Notes: generated by a model not told the origin, from the letters alone. Shown: positions 53,814 to 63,417, counted from the stretch's first letter. The stretch: 64,000 nucleotides of DNA from Roseomonas mucosa ATCC BAA-692 (GCF_000622225.1 NZ_JHWD01000018.1:1-64000), one strand, 5' to 3'. Translations and numbers: made by a program.

Positions 53814-55697
53814 GTGACACCGACCACGTCCAGCAGTGAATCCCGCCCTCTGAGCGTCGGCCTTGTGGTAGGGGTGCTCGGCGTCGTTTTCGGCGATATC
53901 GGCACAAGCCCGCTCTACGCGCTACGGGCCGCGCTCGTGCACTTCGCCTCCGATGGGCTGGAGCGCTGGGAGATCCTGGGGGTCCTCAGCCTGATCGTCT
54001 GGTCGATCATCATCGTCGTGACGGTGAAGTACGTGTTGATCGTGCTGCGGGCGGACAACCGGGGCGAGGGCGGCATCCTGGCGCTGATGGCGCTGGCGCA
54101 GCGGGCGGTGGGCACGGAGCGGGGGCGCCACATCGTGGCGCTGATCGGCATCGCGGGCGCCTGCCTGTTCTTCGGCGACGGGATCATCACCCCGGCCATC
54201 TCCGTGCTTTCGGCGGTGGAGGGGCTGAAGGTGATCTCGCCCACCTTCGGGGAAATCGTGGTGCCGGTCTCACTGGCAGTGCTGATCGGGCTGTTCCTGG
54301 TCCAGTACCGCGGCACGCATGCCATGGGGCGGATCTTCGGCCCGGTGATGGTGCTGTGGTTCGGGCTGATCGGGCTGCTGGGGCTGGTCGAGATCCTGCG
54401 CGAGCCGGGGGTGCTGGAGGCGCTGTCGCCGCACCATGCCATCCAGTTCTGCATCGCCTACCGGCTGGCGGCCTTCATCGCGCTGGGCTCGGTGGTGCTG
54501 GCGGTGACGGGGGCGGAGGCGCTCTATGCCGATATGGGGCATTTCGGGAAGCGGCCGATCCGGCTGGCCTGGCTGTACTTCGTGCTGCCCTCGCTGATCC
54601 TGAACTACCTGGGCCAGGGGGCGCTGGTGCTGAACAACACCGAGGCGCTGGAGAATCCCTTCTTCCTGCTGGCGCCGGACTGGATGCGCCTGCCGATGGT
54701 GGTGCTGGCGACGCTGGCCACGATCATCGCCAGTCAGGCAATGATCTCGGGCGCCTTTTCCATCGCGCGGCAATGCGTGCAGCTGGGGCTGCTGCCGCGG
54801 CTGGTGGTGAAGCACACCAGCGAGACGGAAGAGGGGCAGATCTACGTGCCCCAGGTGAATTTCTCGCTGCTGGCGGGCGTGGTGGTGCTGGTGGTGGCCT
54901 TCCGCAACTCGGACAGCCTGGCGGCGGCCTATGGCATCGCGGTGACGGGCACCTTCCTGGCGACCTCCTGCCTCGCGGGCATCGTGTTCCACCGGAACTT
55001 CCGCTGGTCCTGGCCGCTGGTGGTGGCGGTGTTCCTGCCGCTCTTCCTGCTGGACCTCGCCTTCTTCATCTCCAACGTGCTGAAGGTGCCCGATGGCGGC
55101 TGGGTGCCGCTGCTGCTGGGGGCGGCGCTCTATACGCAGATGCTGACCTGGCGGCGCGGGCGGGAGCTGCTGTTCCGGCGCTTCCAGCAGGACAGCCTGC
55201 CGCTGAAGTCCTTTCTGGCGCGGCTGCCGCAGTCGCGCACCATCCGGGTGCCGGGAATCGCCATCTTCATGACCGGGCAGGCGGACTACGTGCCCAATGC
55301 GCTGCTGCACAACCTGAAGCACAACAAGGTGCTGCACGAGCGGATCGTGTTCGTGACGGTGCTGAACGAGGATGTGCCGCAGGTGCGCAACCGGGGCTCG
55401 GCGGAGGAGCTGGGGCCGGGGATCTATCGCGTGCTGCTGCGCTACGGCTTCCTGGAGAGCCCGAACATCCCGCGCGACCTGGAGATGATGCACGAGACGA
55501 TGGGCGTGCCCTTCGAGCCGATGCAGGCCTCCTACTTCCTGGGGCGCGAGACGGTGGTGGCGGCCTCCGTGCCGAAGATGCCGGGCTGGCAGCAGTGGCT
55601 GTTCACGCTGATGAGCCGCAACTCGCTGCCGGCCACGGAGTTTTTCCGAATCCCCAGCGACCGTGTGGTGGAGCTGGGCGCGCGGGTGGCCATCTGA
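53814..55697 (+). CDS. kup: KUP-family potassium transporter
   Basis: 627-aa K+ uptake protein, likely a K+:H+ symporter, with about twelve membrane helices. [20 protein letters not shown] near residue 20, [69 protein letters not shown] and the C-terminal [20 protein letters not shown] give an unambiguous KUP assignment. The start chosen is GTG at 53814, which gives the standard length. A TTG at 53754 is an in-frame alternative. The gene is monocistronic or leads the small gene 37 bp downstream. Confidence 0.93.
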   Translation: MTPTTSSSESRPLSVGLVVGVLGVVFGDIGTSPLYALRAALVHFASDGLERWEILGVLSLIVWSIIIVVTVKYVLIVLRADNRGEGGILALMALAQRAVGTERGRHIVALIGIAGACLFFGDGIITPAISVLSAVEGLKVISPTFGEIVVPVSLAVLIGLFLVQYRGTHAMGRIFGPVMVLWFGLIGLLGLVEILREPGVLEALSPHHAIQFCIAYRLAAFIALGSVVLAVTGAEALYADMGHFGKRPIRLAWLYFVLPSLILNYLGQGALVLNNTEALENPFFLLAPDWMRLPMVVLATLATIIASQAMISGAFSIARQCVQLGLLPRLVVKHTSETEEGQIYVPQVNFSLLAGVVVLVVAFRNSDSLAAAYGIAVTGTFLATSCLAGIVFHRNFRWSWPLVVAVFLPLFLLDLAFFISNVLKVPDGGWVPLLLGAALYTQMLTWRRGRELLFRRFQQDSLPLKSFLARLPQSRTIRVPGIAIFMTGQADYVPNALLHNLKHNKVLHERIVFVTVLNEDVPQVRNRGSAEELGPGIYRVLLRYGFLESPNIPRDLEMMHETMGVPFEPMQASYFLGRETVVAASVPKMPGWQQWLFTLMSRNSLPATEFFRIPSDRVVELGARVAI

Positions 55698-55734
55698 GGC
55701 GCTGGCCGCCGCGATCCGCTGAAGGAGGTGGCGC

Positions 55735-56109
55735 TTGGCCCTGCTGATCCTCTCGCCGAGTGGCGGGACAGGGCTTCCGGAAGGAAGCCGCGAGCACCGC
55801 TACGAGATCACGCTGACGCTGGGCCCGGACGGGCTCCCCTCCCCCGGGGCATGGCAGGCGGACCCCGACCCCTGGCCTGCGCGGCGCCTCTGGCCGGGCG
55901 AGGGCCTCTCGGAGGGGGATGTGCAGTATAACGAGGACCTGGGCTGGGCGCTGCGCTTCTTCCGGCAGGGCGGGCAGGCCTCGGCGGCGATGGATGCGCC
56001 GCTGCATGCGGTGATGCAGTTGCGGGCGCGGCTGCGGCCCGGCGAGAACGTCACGATCGTCGAGGCGGACGGGCAGGAGCATGCCTGGCGGGTGGTCGGC
56101 CTGAGCTGA
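55735..56109 (+). CDS. Conserved-looking hypothetical protein with consensus ribosome-binding site
   Basis: 124-aa soluble protein of unknown function. It starts at TTG 55735 with a full AAGGAGGTG at good spacing, which argues that it is real and well translated. Sequence features are a hydrophobic LLILSPSG start, alternating beta-like segments (EITLTLGPDG, RLRPGENVTIVEADGQEHAW) and no cysteine, signal peptide or membrane helix. It follows kup by 37 bp, so co-transcription is likely. No family recognised. Confidence 0.7.
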   Translation: MALLILSPSGGTGLPEGSREHRYEITLTLGPDGLPSPGAWQADPDPWPARRLWPGEGLSEGDVQYNEDLGWALRFFRQGGQASAAMDAPLHAVMQLRARLRPGENVTIVEADGQEHAWRVVGLS

Positions 56110-56207
56110 GGCGGGGCGCGGCCATTCGCCGGAAGCGAGGCGTTCCGGGCGACAGCTTCGTGCGGATGGTGGCGCGGACCAGACCGTTTCCGCGTTTGCA
56201 GGCCCCC

Positions 56208-56246
56208 GGAAAAGGTTCGAGGGGTTTCCGTTTCCGGAAACCCCTC
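56208..56246 (-). terminator. Terminator hairpin downstream of tRNA-Ala(GGC)
   Basis: Perfect 12-bp stem GAGGGGTTTCCG / CGGAAACCCCTC (56219-56230 and 56235-56246) with a 4-nt loop. On the minus strand it is followed by GAACCTTTTCC, five bases past the tRNA 3' end. A convincing intrinsic terminator with a short T-run. Confidence 0.75.
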
Positions 56247-56250
56247 GTCA

Positions 56251-56326
56251 TGGTGGAGCCAATCGGAATCGAACCGACGACCTCCTGAATGCCATTCAGG
56301 CGCTCTCCCAACTGAGCTATGGCCCC
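56251..56326 (-). tRNA. tRNA-Ala (anticodon GGC)
   Basis: 76 nt on the minus strand. Acceptor GGGGCCA/TGGCTCC, D-arm AGCTCAGTTGGGAGAGC, anticodon stem CCTGA/TCAGG with loop ATGGCAT (anticodon GGC), T-arm TCGGTTCGATTCCGA, discriminator A and encoded CCA. Reads GCC and GCU alanine codons. Confidence 0.95.
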
Positions 56327-56484
56327 GCCGTGCTGCGGTGAACGGGCTTTTAGCGGCGTCCGCAGACCCCCGCAAGCCCCCCACCATGACTTTAAAACAT
56401 GCGCATGACGGATTACCGTGCTGCGAAATCCGCGGGGCAATGGGCCGGCGCATGGGGGCCAAGCATGAAGGCCAGGGAGTGGGA

Positions 56485-57234
56485 ATGAGCAGAAAGGTCT
56501 ACGACAGTCCGGCGGCGGCGCTGGACGGGTTGCTGCATGACGGGATGCTGATCCATTCGGGCGGCTTCGGCCTCTGCGGCATTCCGGCGGCGCTGATCGA
56601 GGCGGTGCGGGACAGCGGCGCGAAGGACCTGACGGTCGTGTCCAACAACGCAGGCATCGACGGCGCGGGGCTGGGGCTGCTGCTGGAGACGCGGCAGATC
56701 CGCAAGATGATCTCCTCCTATGTCGGCGAGAACGCCGAGTTCGCGCGGCAGTACCTGGCCGGGGAGCTGGAGATCGAGTTCAACCCGCAGGGGACGCTGG
56801 CCGAGCGCATCCGGGCTGGCGGCGCGGGCATTCCGGCCTTCTTCACCCGCACTGGCGTCGGCACCGCGGTGGCCGAGGGCAAGGAGGTGCGGAACTTCGA
56901 TGGGCATGACCATGTGATGGAGCGCGGGATCTTCGCCGATCTCGCGCTGGTTCATGCCTGGAAGGCGGATACCGAGGGCAACCTCGTCTTCCGCAAGACG
57001 GCGCGGAACTTCAACCCGATGATGGCGACCGCCGCGAAGGTGACGGTGGTACAGGTGGAGGAGCTGGTGGAGCCGGGGACGATCGACCCGGACCACATCC
57101 ATACGCCGGGGATCTATGTGCAGCGGATCGTGAAGCTGCCGGCGGGCTACGAGAAGCGGATCGAGCAGCGCACCGTGCGCAAGCGCGCCGGAACGGCGGG
57201 TGCCGCCGCCGGTTCCGAAACCGCCACCGCCTGA
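56485..57234 (+). CDS. scoA: 3-oxoacid CoA-transferase subunit A
   Basis: 249-aa alpha subunit of succinyl-CoA:3-ketoacid CoA-transferase. [20 protein letters not shown], the glycine-rich [40 protein letters not shown] and [20 protein letters not shown] are family blocks. It moves CoA between succinyl-CoA and acetoacetate or another 3-oxoacid in ketone-body or poly-hydroxybutyrate use. ATG 56485 is preceded by AGGGAGTGGGA. The subunit B gene follows 12 bp later. Confidence 0.92.
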   Translation: MSRKVYDSPAAALDGLLHDGMLIHSGGFGLCGIPAALIEAVRDSGAKDLTVVSNNAGIDGAGLGLLLETRQIRKMISSYVGENAEFARQYLAGELEIEFNPQGTLAERIRAGGAGIPAFFTRTGVGTAVAEGKEVRNFDGHDHVMERGIFADLALVHAWKADTEGNLVFRKTARNFNPMMATAAKVTVVQVEELVEPGTIDPDHIHTPGIYVQRIVKLPAGYEKRIEQRTVRKRAGTAGAAAGSETATA

Positions 57235-57246
57235 GGAGACGCGACG

Positions 57247-57897
57247 ATGCCCTGGACCCGCGACGAGATGGCGGCGCGCGCCGCCCGCGAGCTTGAGGAC
57301 GGTTTCTACGTGAATCTCGGGATCGGCATCCCGACGCTGGTGGCGAACCACATCCCCGAGGGGGTGAGTGTGCAGCTGCAGAGCGAGAACGGCATGCTGG
57401 GCATGGGCCCCTTCCCCCATGAGGGCGAGGAGGACCCGGACCTGATCAATGCCGGCAAGCAGACCGTGACGGCGCTGCCGACCACCTCCTTCTTTTCCTC
57501 CGCCGACAGTTTCGCGATGATCCGCGGCGGGCATATCGACCTGTCGGTGCTGGGCGCGCTGCAGGTAGCGGAGAACGGCGACCTGGCGAACTGGATGGTG
57601 CCGGGGAAGATGGTGAAGGGCATGGGCGGGGCGATGGACCTCGTCGCCGGCGTGAAGCGCGTGGTGGTGCTGATGGAGCACACCGCCAAGGGCGCGCCGA
57701 AGCTGCTGCACAGCTGCGACCTGCCGCTGACCGGCAAGGGTGTGGTGGACCTGGTGATCACCGAGCTCGCCGTCTTCGCCATCGACAAGGAGGCGGGGAA
57801 GATGACCCTGGCCGAGTTGGCGCCGGGGGTCACGCTCGACGAGGTGCGCGGCAAGACCGAGGCGGATTACGCCGTGGCGCCGGGCCTCGCCGGCTAA
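57247..57897 (+). CDS. scoB: 3-oxoacid CoA-transferase subunit B
   Basis: 216-aa beta subunit. The catalytic glutamate is in [17 protein letters not shown] near residue 47. Other marks are [40 protein letters not shown] and [20 protein letters not shown]. It forms the active enzyme with the preceding subunit A. The start [19 protein letters not shown] follows GAGGAGACGCGACG. A dispersed repeat element lies immediately after the stop. Confidence 0.93.
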   Translation: MPWTRDEMAARAARELEDGFYVNLGIGIPTLVANHIPEGVSVQLQSENGMLGMGPFPHEGEEDPDLINAGKQTVTALPTTSFFSSADSFAMIRGGHIDLSVLGALQVAENGDLANWMVPGKMVKGMGGAMDLVAGVKRVVVLMEHTAKGAPKLLHSCDLPLTGKGVVDLVITELAVFAIDKEAGKMTLAELAPGVTLDEVRGKTEADYAVAPGLAG

Positions 57898-58145
57898 GGG
57901 GACGGGCGCCCTTCCCCGGCGTCGCGCTTTGCGGCTGGCCGCCGGAGAGCCCGGCTCCGGCGCGATCCGGCGTCAGCGAGCGCCGACGAGCCCGGTCCAG
58001 GGCTCGGAGAGTCCCGGCGGATAGGGGGCCGGGGGACAGGCGGCGCCTTTTCCCCCCGGGACAGCACGACGGAGGACACAAGGAAAAAGGACGGCCGGAT
58101 GATCCGGCCGCCCTTTCCCGTTCCAGCGCCCAGGAGCGCGCCGGA
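57898..58145 (+). repeat. Dispersed intergenic element, copy E (about 57905-58075)
   Basis: In the convergent gap after scoB. Central hairpin GCCGGAG...GCTCCGGC at 57941-57961, then GCGCGATCCGGCGTCAGCG, then the terminal module at 57979-58058 (GTCCAGGGCTC stem, GGCGGATAGGGGGCCGGGGG, AGGCGGCGCCTTTTC). The first (CAGGTGGA) module is missing. A second hairpin (CCGGCCG...CGGCCGG-like) near 58095-58115 may end the downstream minus-strand gene. Confidence 0.7.
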
Positions 58146-58541
58146 TCACGAACGCTTCTGCGTCACCTTGTAGGTGCAGGCGCCGTTCTGCGTGGTGGCG
58201 GTGCCGGTATAGGCGCCATCGGCGAACTTGCCGGTGGCGTGGCCGCCGTCGAACAGGAAGTCCACGCTGCCGTCCTGCTGGAGCTTGGTCTCGACCTCGG
58301 CACGGCGGGCCCAGCGCACCACGGCGGAGCCGTTGGCGACGGTGGTGGTCACCGGCTGGCGGGCGGGACGGCAGGCGCGCTGGGAGGCCACGGCGTAGCC
58401 GGTGTAGACGCCGTCGAGGCCCGGCGGGAAGGCCGGGGTCTCGGCGACGGGAGCGGGCGCAGGCGGCGGCGGCGGCGGGCTGCTGGCGCAGGCGGCGACC
58501 GCGGCGAGCAGGGGAAGGGCAAAGAAAAGACGGGCATTCAT
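58146..58541 (-). CDS. Hypothetical lipoprotein
   Basis: 131-aa predicted lipoprotein. The signal MNARLFFALPLLAAVAACAS contains the lipobox (AAC, Cys at residue 18). A Pro-rich spacer SSPPPPPPAPAPVAE follows, then a beta-rich domain with repeated Gly-Tyr-Thr-Gly motifs (GVYTGYAVAS, DGAYTGTATT) and four further cysteines or charged loops. It is probably anchored in the outer membrane. No named family recognised. Confidence 0.75.
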   Translation of the reverse strand: MNARLFFALPLLAAVAACASSPPPPPPAPAPVAETPAFPPGLDGVYTGYAVASQRACRPARQPVTTTVANGSAVVRWARRAEVETKLQQDGSVDFLFDGGHATGKFADGAYTGTATTQNGACTYKVTQKRS

Positions 58542-58657
58542 CCCGCATACTCCCTAGTTCTCAGGAGCGAATCGTGACGATCCGCCTGTCAAAAGAAAGA
58601 ACAGACAACGGCCCTGGTTGCCACTACGGAAAGAGAGCAGGGCGTAACTTTTCGGCA

Positions 58658-59137
58658 TCACTGTATCGCGGAAGACACGCCGGCCGCAGGCTTCGTGCCA
58701 CCGTCCGAAGCGGTCCGCAGGCCCTGCAGACTGCGGCGGTCCGCCTCGATCTGGCGGCGCATGTCCTCCAGCTGCTTCTCACGTCCGGCGAGGCGCTGTT
58801 CCAGGTCGTTGATCCCGGTGGCCGAAGTGGAGGCGGACTGGCTCTGGGCGGCCGATCTCGGGGTGGTGGCGCGGGCGGTACGGCGGGGTACGGCGCGGGC
58901 GGGCCGGGGCGGCGGGGCCTGGGTCCAGACCGGCAGGGGCGCCACGGAGGGCGGTGGGAGAAAGGTGGCGGGGGCCGTGGAGGGTGGCGGTTGCAGGCGT
59001 TGCAGGGGCCGGAGGGCGAGTTCCTGCATGTCGCGGCGGGGGCCGACCTCGTTGGGCCACATCTGGGCCCTGGCAGGGTCCGGCAGGAGCCCGGCCAGCA
59101 GCAGGGCGGGAAGCGCGAGAGCGGCGATTCGGCGCAT
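58658..59137 (-). CDS. Hypothetical secreted protein with C-terminal coiled coil
   Basis: 159-aa exported protein. Signal MRRIAALALPALLLAGLLPD is cleaved near ARAQ, residues about 22-25. A Pro/Arg-rich disordered middle (residues 45-100) is followed by a coiled-coil helix (NDLEQRLAGREKQLEDMRRQ, then IEADRRSLQGL). The layout suggests a periplasmic envelope or scaffold protein. No family recognised. ATG at 59137. It lies 98 bp after uppP on the same strand. Confidence 0.7.
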   Translation of the reverse strand: MRRIAALALPALLLAGLLPDPARAQMWPNEVGPRRDMQELALRPLQRLQPPPSTAPATFLPPPSVAPLPVWTQAPPPRPARAVPRRTARATTPRSAAQSQSASTSATGINDLEQRLAGREKQLEDMRRQIEADRRSLQGLRTASDGGTKPAAGVSSAIQ

Positions 59138-59235
59138 GGACCTCGGGGGAGCCTTTCCTGTCGCGGCGCCGGGCGCCACTTCAGGGTGAGCTTAGCGGAG
59201 GAAGTTCCCCCGAGGGTAGTCTTCCTGTCCTTGCC

Positions 59236-60042
59236 TCAGCGCAGGCTGAGGAGCGCGAGCATGACGAGGCCGAGAGCGATGCGGTACCACCCGAAGGGCT
59301 GGAAGCCCATGCGGCTGATGTGGCGGAGCACCCAGCGGACCACCAACAGCGCCACGACGAAGGCGGCGAAGAAGCCGATCGCGATCTCGCTGATGTCGCC
59401 GACGGCGAGCTCGGCGCGGGCCTTGTAGAGGCTGTAGACCGTGGCGGCGAGCATGGTGGGGATGGCGAGGAGGAAGGAGAACTCGGCGGCCGCCTTGCGT
59501 TCCACGCCGAAGAGCAGGGCGAAGATGATGGTGGCGCCGGAGCGGCTGGTGCCGGGGATCATGGCGAGCACCTGGCCGAAGCCGATCAGCAGGGCGCTGA
59601 GGGGACCGATCTCCGCGATGGAGTGGATGCTGGGCTTGGGGCGGTTACGCTCGATGATGATGAGCGCGATGCCGCCGATGATCAGGGCGAAGCAGACGAC
59701 ATAGGGGTTGAACAGGACCTCGGTGATGGTCTTGTGCAGCAGGGCGCCGAGCACCATCGCCGGGATGAAGGCGAGGAGCAGGTTGACGACCGCGTAGCGT
59801 TCGCGCGAGCGAGGGGTCCAGAAGCCGGTGGCCATGGCGATGAGGTCGCGCCAGTAGACGACGATGACGGCCAGGATGGCGCCGAGCTGGATGACGATCT
59901 CGAAGGTCTTGCCGGGCGGGCCCTGGAAGCCGATCAGGTCGCTGAGCAGGATCAGGTGGCCGGTGGAGGAGATGGGCAGGAACTCGGTCAGCCCCTCCAC
60001 GATCCCCATCAGCAGGGCCGGAAGAATAATGGCGAGATCCAT
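59236..60042 (-). CDS. uppP: Undecaprenyl-diphosphate phosphatase UppP (BacA)
   Basis: 268-aa inner-membrane enzyme that recycles undecaprenyl diphosphate to the monophosphate lipid carrier for peptidoglycan and polysaccharide synthesis. Signature one is MGIVEGLTEFLPISSTGHLI with the catalytic Glu and Ser, and signature two is MIPGTSRSGATIIFALLFGV with its Arg. Seven or eight membrane helices are visible. Overexpression in relatives gives bacitracin resistance. Confidence 0.95.
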   Translation of the reverse strand: MDLAIILPALLMGIVEGLTEFLPISSTGHLILLSDLIGFQGPPGKTFEIVIQLGAILAVIVVYWRDLIAMATGFWTPRSRERYAVVNLLLAFIPAMVLGALLHKTITEVLFNPYVVCFALIIGGIALIIIERNRPKPSIHSIAEIGPLSALLIGFGQVLAMIPGTSRSGATIIFALLFGVERKAAAEFSFLLAIPTMLAATVYSLYKARAELAVGDISEIAIGFFAAFVVALLVVRWVLRHISRMGFQPFGWYRIALGLVMLALLSLR

Positions 60043-60165
60043 GCGGGCCGATGCTCCTGCGTCTCAAGAAATAGGCCGCGCATCAGGACCGGGAAGAATA
60101 TTCGCCGGCCTGGATGCGGGCGCGGGTCTTGTGGAGCATTCCGGAAGCAGGCGGAAGGCAGGAAT

Positions 60166-60192
60166 CCGGCCATGGAATTAATATTTGGCCGG
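60166..60192 (-). terminator. Hairpin downstream of kdsB-pheA
   Basis: CCGGCCA (60166-60172) pairs with TGGCCGG (60186-60192) around an AT-rich loop, 10 bp past the pheA stop. No clear T-run follows on the minus strand, so it is a weak terminator candidate. Confidence 0.35.
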
Positions 60193-60201
60193 ACTTCTGT
60201 C

Positions 60202-61056
60202 TTATAGCGGAACCTCTTCCTGCTGCCGCCGATAGGGGTGGCCGGGATAGGCGCCGAGCACGTGCATCTGGCGCGAGAAGTAGCGCAGCTCCTCGAAGGC
60301 GCGTTGCAGCGGCGGGCTGCCGGGGTGACCGTCCACGTCGCAGAGGAACTGCGTCGAGGCGAAGCGGCCGTCGAGCATGTAGGATTCGAGCTTGGTGATG
60401 TTCACGCCGTTGGTGGCGAAGCCGCCGAGCGCCTTGTAGAGCGCGGCGGGGACGCTGCGGGTGCGGAAGACCAGGGTGGTGACGCAGCCGGGCGCGTCCA
60501 CCGGCGGCAGGGTGGCCTCGCGTGACATGACGTAGAAGCGGGTGGTGTTGTGGGCCGCGTCCTCGACGTTGCGGCGGAGGATGTCGAGGCCGTAGAGCTC
60601 GGCGGCGAGCGAGGAGGCAACGGCGGCGTCCTCGGTGCCGCCGCGCTGGGCGACGAGCTGGGCGGCGCCGGCGGTGTCGGCCTCGATCACCGCCTGGAGG
60701 CCGGTCTCGCGCAGCAGGTCGAGGATCTGGCCGAGCGCCACGGGATGGCTGTGGATGCGGCGGAGGCTTTGCAGGGTGGCACCTCCGGGGGCCATCAGGC
60801 AGTGCTCGACGCGTTCGAAATGCTCGCCCACCACGTGCAGGCCCGAATCGGGCAGCAGGCGGTGGATGTCGGGGACGCGGCCGGCGAGGCTGTTCTCGCA
60901 GGGGAGCATGGCGAGATCCGCCCTTCCCTCGCGAACCGCGGCCATGGCGGCCTCGAAGGAGGGAGAGGGCAGCGTGGTCCAGCCGGGGTAGGCGGCGCGG
61001 CAGGCGAGGTCGGAATAGGCGCCGGGCATGCCCTGGAAGGCGATGGTCTGGCTCAT
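60202..61056 (-). CDS. pheA: Prephenate dehydratase
   Basis: 284-aa enzyme converting prephenate to phenylpyruvate in phenylalanine synthesis. FQGMPGAYSDLACRAAYPGW at the start, LPCENSLAGRV, EVRHCL-type VEHCLMAPGGATL and the catalytic NTTRFYVMSREA lie in the dehydratase domain. Residues about 190-270 form an ACT regulatory domain (LYKALGGFATNGVNITKLES), so phenylalanine feedback is expected. No chorismate mutase domain is fused. The ATG overlaps the kdsB stop by 4 bp. Confidence 0.94.
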   Translation of the reverse strand: MSQTIAFQGMPGAYSDLACRAAYPGWTTLPSPSFEAAMAAVREGRADLAMLPCENSLAGRVPDIHRLLPDSGLHVVGEHFERVEHCLMAPGGATLQSLRRIHSHPVALGQILDLLRETGLQAVIEADTAGAAQLVAQRGGTEDAAVASSLAAELYGLDILRRNVEDAAHNTTRFYVMSREATLPPVDAPGCVTTLVFRTRSVPAALYKALGGFATNGVNITKLESYMLDGRFASTQFLCDVDGHPGSPPLQRAFEELRYFSRQMHVLGAYPGHPYRRQQEEVPL

Positions 61057-61784
61057 GCTGCGAGGGTCCTGCGGGCGCGTTCGAGGTCGGCCTGGGTGTC
61101 CACGCCGAAGGGGGCGTGATCGACGCGGACCACGCCGATGCGCATCCCGGCCTCCAGGGCGCGGAGCTGCTCCAGCTTCTCGCGCTTCTCCAGCGCGCCT
61201 TCGGGCAGGGCGACGAAGCGGGCGAGCGCCGGGCGGCGATAGGCATAGACGCCGATATGGTGCCAGTGCGGCCCCTCGCCGGAGGGGATGAGGTTGCGCG
61301 AGAAGTAGAGGGCCGGGGCCACGGCGACGCCGCGCGGGAAGGCGCAGGCGACCTTGACCACGGAGGAGGCGGCGGCTTCCTCCGCGCTGGCGATGGGGGC
61401 GACGAGGGTGCCGATATCGACGCGCTGGTCGGCCAGCGGTGCCAGCACGGCGCGCAGCATGTCCGGCGGCATGGTCGGCAGGTCGCCCTGGAGGTTCACC
61501 ACCACGTCGTGGGCGCCCACCGGGTCGATGCTGGCCAGGGCGAGGTTGATGCGGTCGGTGCCGGAGGGAACGTCGTCGGCGACCAGGATGGCGGTGCCGC
61601 CGGCGGCGCGCACGGCCTCCGCGATCTCGGGGCGGTCGCAGGCCACGGCGACGGGGCCGATATCGGCCTCCCGCGCGCGGTCGAGGACGTGGACGATCAT
61701 CGGCTTGCCGTGGATGTCGGCGAGCGGCTTGTCCGGCAGGCGGGTGGAGGCCATCCGGGCGGGGATCAGGACGAGCGGGCGCAC
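61053..61784 (-). CDS. kdsB: 3-deoxy-manno-octulosonate cytidylyltransferase KdsB
   Basis: 243-aa enzyme that activates KDO to CMP-KDO for lipopolysaccharide inner core synthesis. It begins MRPLVLIPARMASTRLPDKP, the nucleotide-binding signature. VACDRPEIAEAV, LVADDVPSGTDRINLAL and VVNLQGDLPTMPPDMLRAVL follow. The start is the GTG at 61784, which gives the standard family N-terminus. The open frame to 62003 is not family-like. Translationally coupled to pheA (ATGA), a pairing found in other alphaproteobacteria. Confidence 0.93.
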   Translation of the reverse strand: MRPLVLIPARMASTRLPDKPLADIHGKPMIVHVLDRAREADIGPVAVACDRPEIAEAVRAAGGTAILVADDVPSGTDRINLALASIDPVGAHDVVVNLQGDLPTMPPDMLRAVLAPLADQRVDIGTLVAPIASAEEAAASSVVKVACAFPRGVAVAPALYFSRNLIPSGEGPHWHHIGVYAYRRPALARFVALPEGALEKREKLEQLRALEAGMRIGVVRVDHAPFGVDTQADLERARRTLAA

Positions 61785-62026
61785 GGGTTGTGAGACGGGC
61801 CTTGGACGGTTAAGGTCCGGGCGCTTGTAATGGAGCCGGGAGGCAGGCGCAAACCAGGGCCTGAACGGGTTTCGCGCAGGCCGTCCGGTCGCATCCCCCT
61901 GGCCTTCCCGATGGAGGCCGTGCCGGGGGCGGGCCGGGAGGCCTGGCCGGGGCCCGGGGTGGGGATTGCGCCGCCGACGCGGCCCGCGCGGGCGCGGCAA
62001 CAACGATAAAAGGGAACGACGGGGCG
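61785..62026. other. Divergent kdsB/cytochrome c intergenic region
   Basis: 242 bp between divergent starts, so two promoters are expected. It is GC-rich. I find no recognisable operator, and the open frames here are shadows. AAAAGGGAACGACGGGGCG near 62008-62026 provides the cytochrome ribosome-binding site. Confidence 0.3.
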
Positions 62027-62569
62027 ATGAGCCTGGAGGGGAACAAGGCGTTTGCGGCGATCCTGACGGCGGGCGTCGTCTTCGGAGTCGCCGGTTTCAT
62101 CGGCAGTGTCGTCGTTTCCCCGCACCGGCTGGAGAAGCCTGCGATCCAGATCGGCGACGCGCCGGCCGAGGCCGGTGCCGCGGCGCCCGCACCCTATGAG
62201 GTGCCGCCCGTCGCGTCGCTGCTGGCCAATGCCAATGCGGAGACGGGCAAGACCCTGGTGCAGCGGCAATGCAGCGCCTGCCATGTCTTCGAGAACAACG
62301 GGCGCAACGGGGTGGGGCCGAACCTGTACGGCATCGTCGGGCGGCACCACGCGGTGGAGCCCGGGTTCAACTATTCCCCGGCGAACAAGGCGCTTGCCGA
62401 CAAGGTCTGGGACTACGAGGCGATCAACCGCTTCATCTCGGCGCCGGCCAAGGCGATGCCGGGGACGCGCATGGCCTATGCCGGGCTGAGCAGCCCGCAG
62501 CAGCGGGCGGATGTGCTGGCCTATCTGCGGACGCTGTCGGACAACCCGCCTCCCCTCCCCACCCCCTGA
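62027..62569 (+). CDS. Membrane-anchored c-type cytochrome (CycM/c552-like)
   Basis: 180-aa class I cytochrome c. An uncleaved N-terminal helix (AFAAILTAGVVFGVAGFIGS) anchors it to the inner membrane, followed by an Ala/Pro-rich linker. The haem motif is CSACH in LVQRQCSACHVFENNGRNGV. The axial Met is in PGTRMAYAGLSSPQQRADVL, and GPNLYGIVGRHHAVEPGFNY is a family block. It is similar to CycM, which passes electrons to cytochrome oxidases. The ATG at 62027 follows GGGGCG. The hisN-like gene starts 11 bp after its stop. Confidence 0.92.
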   Translation: MSLEGNKAFAAILTAGVVFGVAGFIGSVVVSPHRLEKPAIQIGDAPAEAGAAAPAPYEVPPVASLLANANAETGKTLVQRQCSACHVFENNGRNGVGPNLYGIVGRHHAVEPGFNYSPANKALADKVWDYEAINRFISAPAKAMPGTRMAYAGLSSPQQRADVLAYLRTLSDNPPPLPTP

Positions 62570-62580
62570 CGGTGCCCGAC

Positions 62581-63375
62581 ATGCCCGTGCTTCCCGAGAG
62601 CTTCGTCGCCGCCGCCCAGGCGGGGGCCGACCTGGCGGGGGCGGCGATCCGGCCGCTCTTCCGCTCGGCGCTGCTGGTGGAAGCCAAGGGCGACGCCAGC
62701 CCGGTGACCGAGGCGGACCGGCGGGCGGAGCTGGTGCTGCGCGAGCACCTGCTGGCGGAGTTTCCCGAGCATGGGGTGATCGGGGAGGAGCATGGCTCCG
62801 TGCGGCCCGGGGCCGAGTGGGTCTGGGTGCTGGACCCGATCGACGGGACGCGGGCCTTCGTCACCGGGCGGCCGCTGTTCGGCACGCTGATCGGGCTGCT
62901 GCACCGGGGCAGGCCGGTGCTGGGGGTGATCGACCAGCCGGCGACGGGGGAGCGCTGGACCGGGATCGCGGGGCGGCGGACGGAGTTCCGCGGCGGCCTC
63001 GGCGGGACGGTGGGGTGCCGGGCCTGTCCGGCGCTGTCGGCGGCGGAGCTGGCGATGACCAGCCCCACGATCTTCCGGCCGGAGGAATACGCGGCGCGGG
63101 ATGCGCTCTGCGGCGCCGTGCGGCGGGTGAGCTGGGGCGGGGACTGCTACAGCTATGGCCTGCTGGCGCTGGGGCTGATCGACGTGGTGGTGGATTCCAC
63201 GATGAAGCCCTGGGACTGGGCGGCGCTGGTGCCCATCGTGGAGGGCGCGGGCGGGCGGATCACGGACTGGCACGGGCGGCCGCTGTCGCTGGAAGGCGAC
63301 GGCACGGTGATTGCCGTGGGGGATGCGGCGCTGCTGTCGCAGGCGGGGCGCATCCTGGGTTCATCGCCCGGTTGA
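62581..63375 (+). CDS. hisN: Histidinol-phosphatase HisN (inositol monophosphatase family)
   Basis: 264-aa Mg2+-dependent phosphatase. Metal-site motifs in order: GVIGEEHG near residue 64, WVLDPIDGTRAFVTGRPLFG near residue 80 and KPWDWAALVPIVEGAGGRIT near residue 215. The WVLDPIDGTRAF(V/I)TG form is typical of the HisN-type histidinol-phosphatase rather than inositol phosphatase. ATG 62581 is chosen, and GTG 62572 is an alternative. It follows the cytochrome gene closely on the same strand. Confidence 0.9.
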   Translation: MPVLPESFVAAAQAGADLAGAAIRPLFRSALLVEAKGDASPVTEADRRAELVLREHLLAEFPEHGVIGEEHGSVRPGAEWVWVLDPIDGTRAFVTGRPLFGTLIGLLHRGRPVLGVIDQPATGERWTGIAGRRTEFRGGLGGTVGCRACPALSAAELAMTSPTIFRPEEYAARDALCGAVRRVSWGGDCYSYGLLALGLIDVVVDSTMKPWDWAALVPIVEGAGGRITDWHGRPLSLEGDGTVIAVGDAALLSQAGRILGSSPG

Positions 63376-63417
63376 TGCCGGCCCCGGCCCCATGGCGGGA
63401 CCGGAGGGTGGCTGCGT

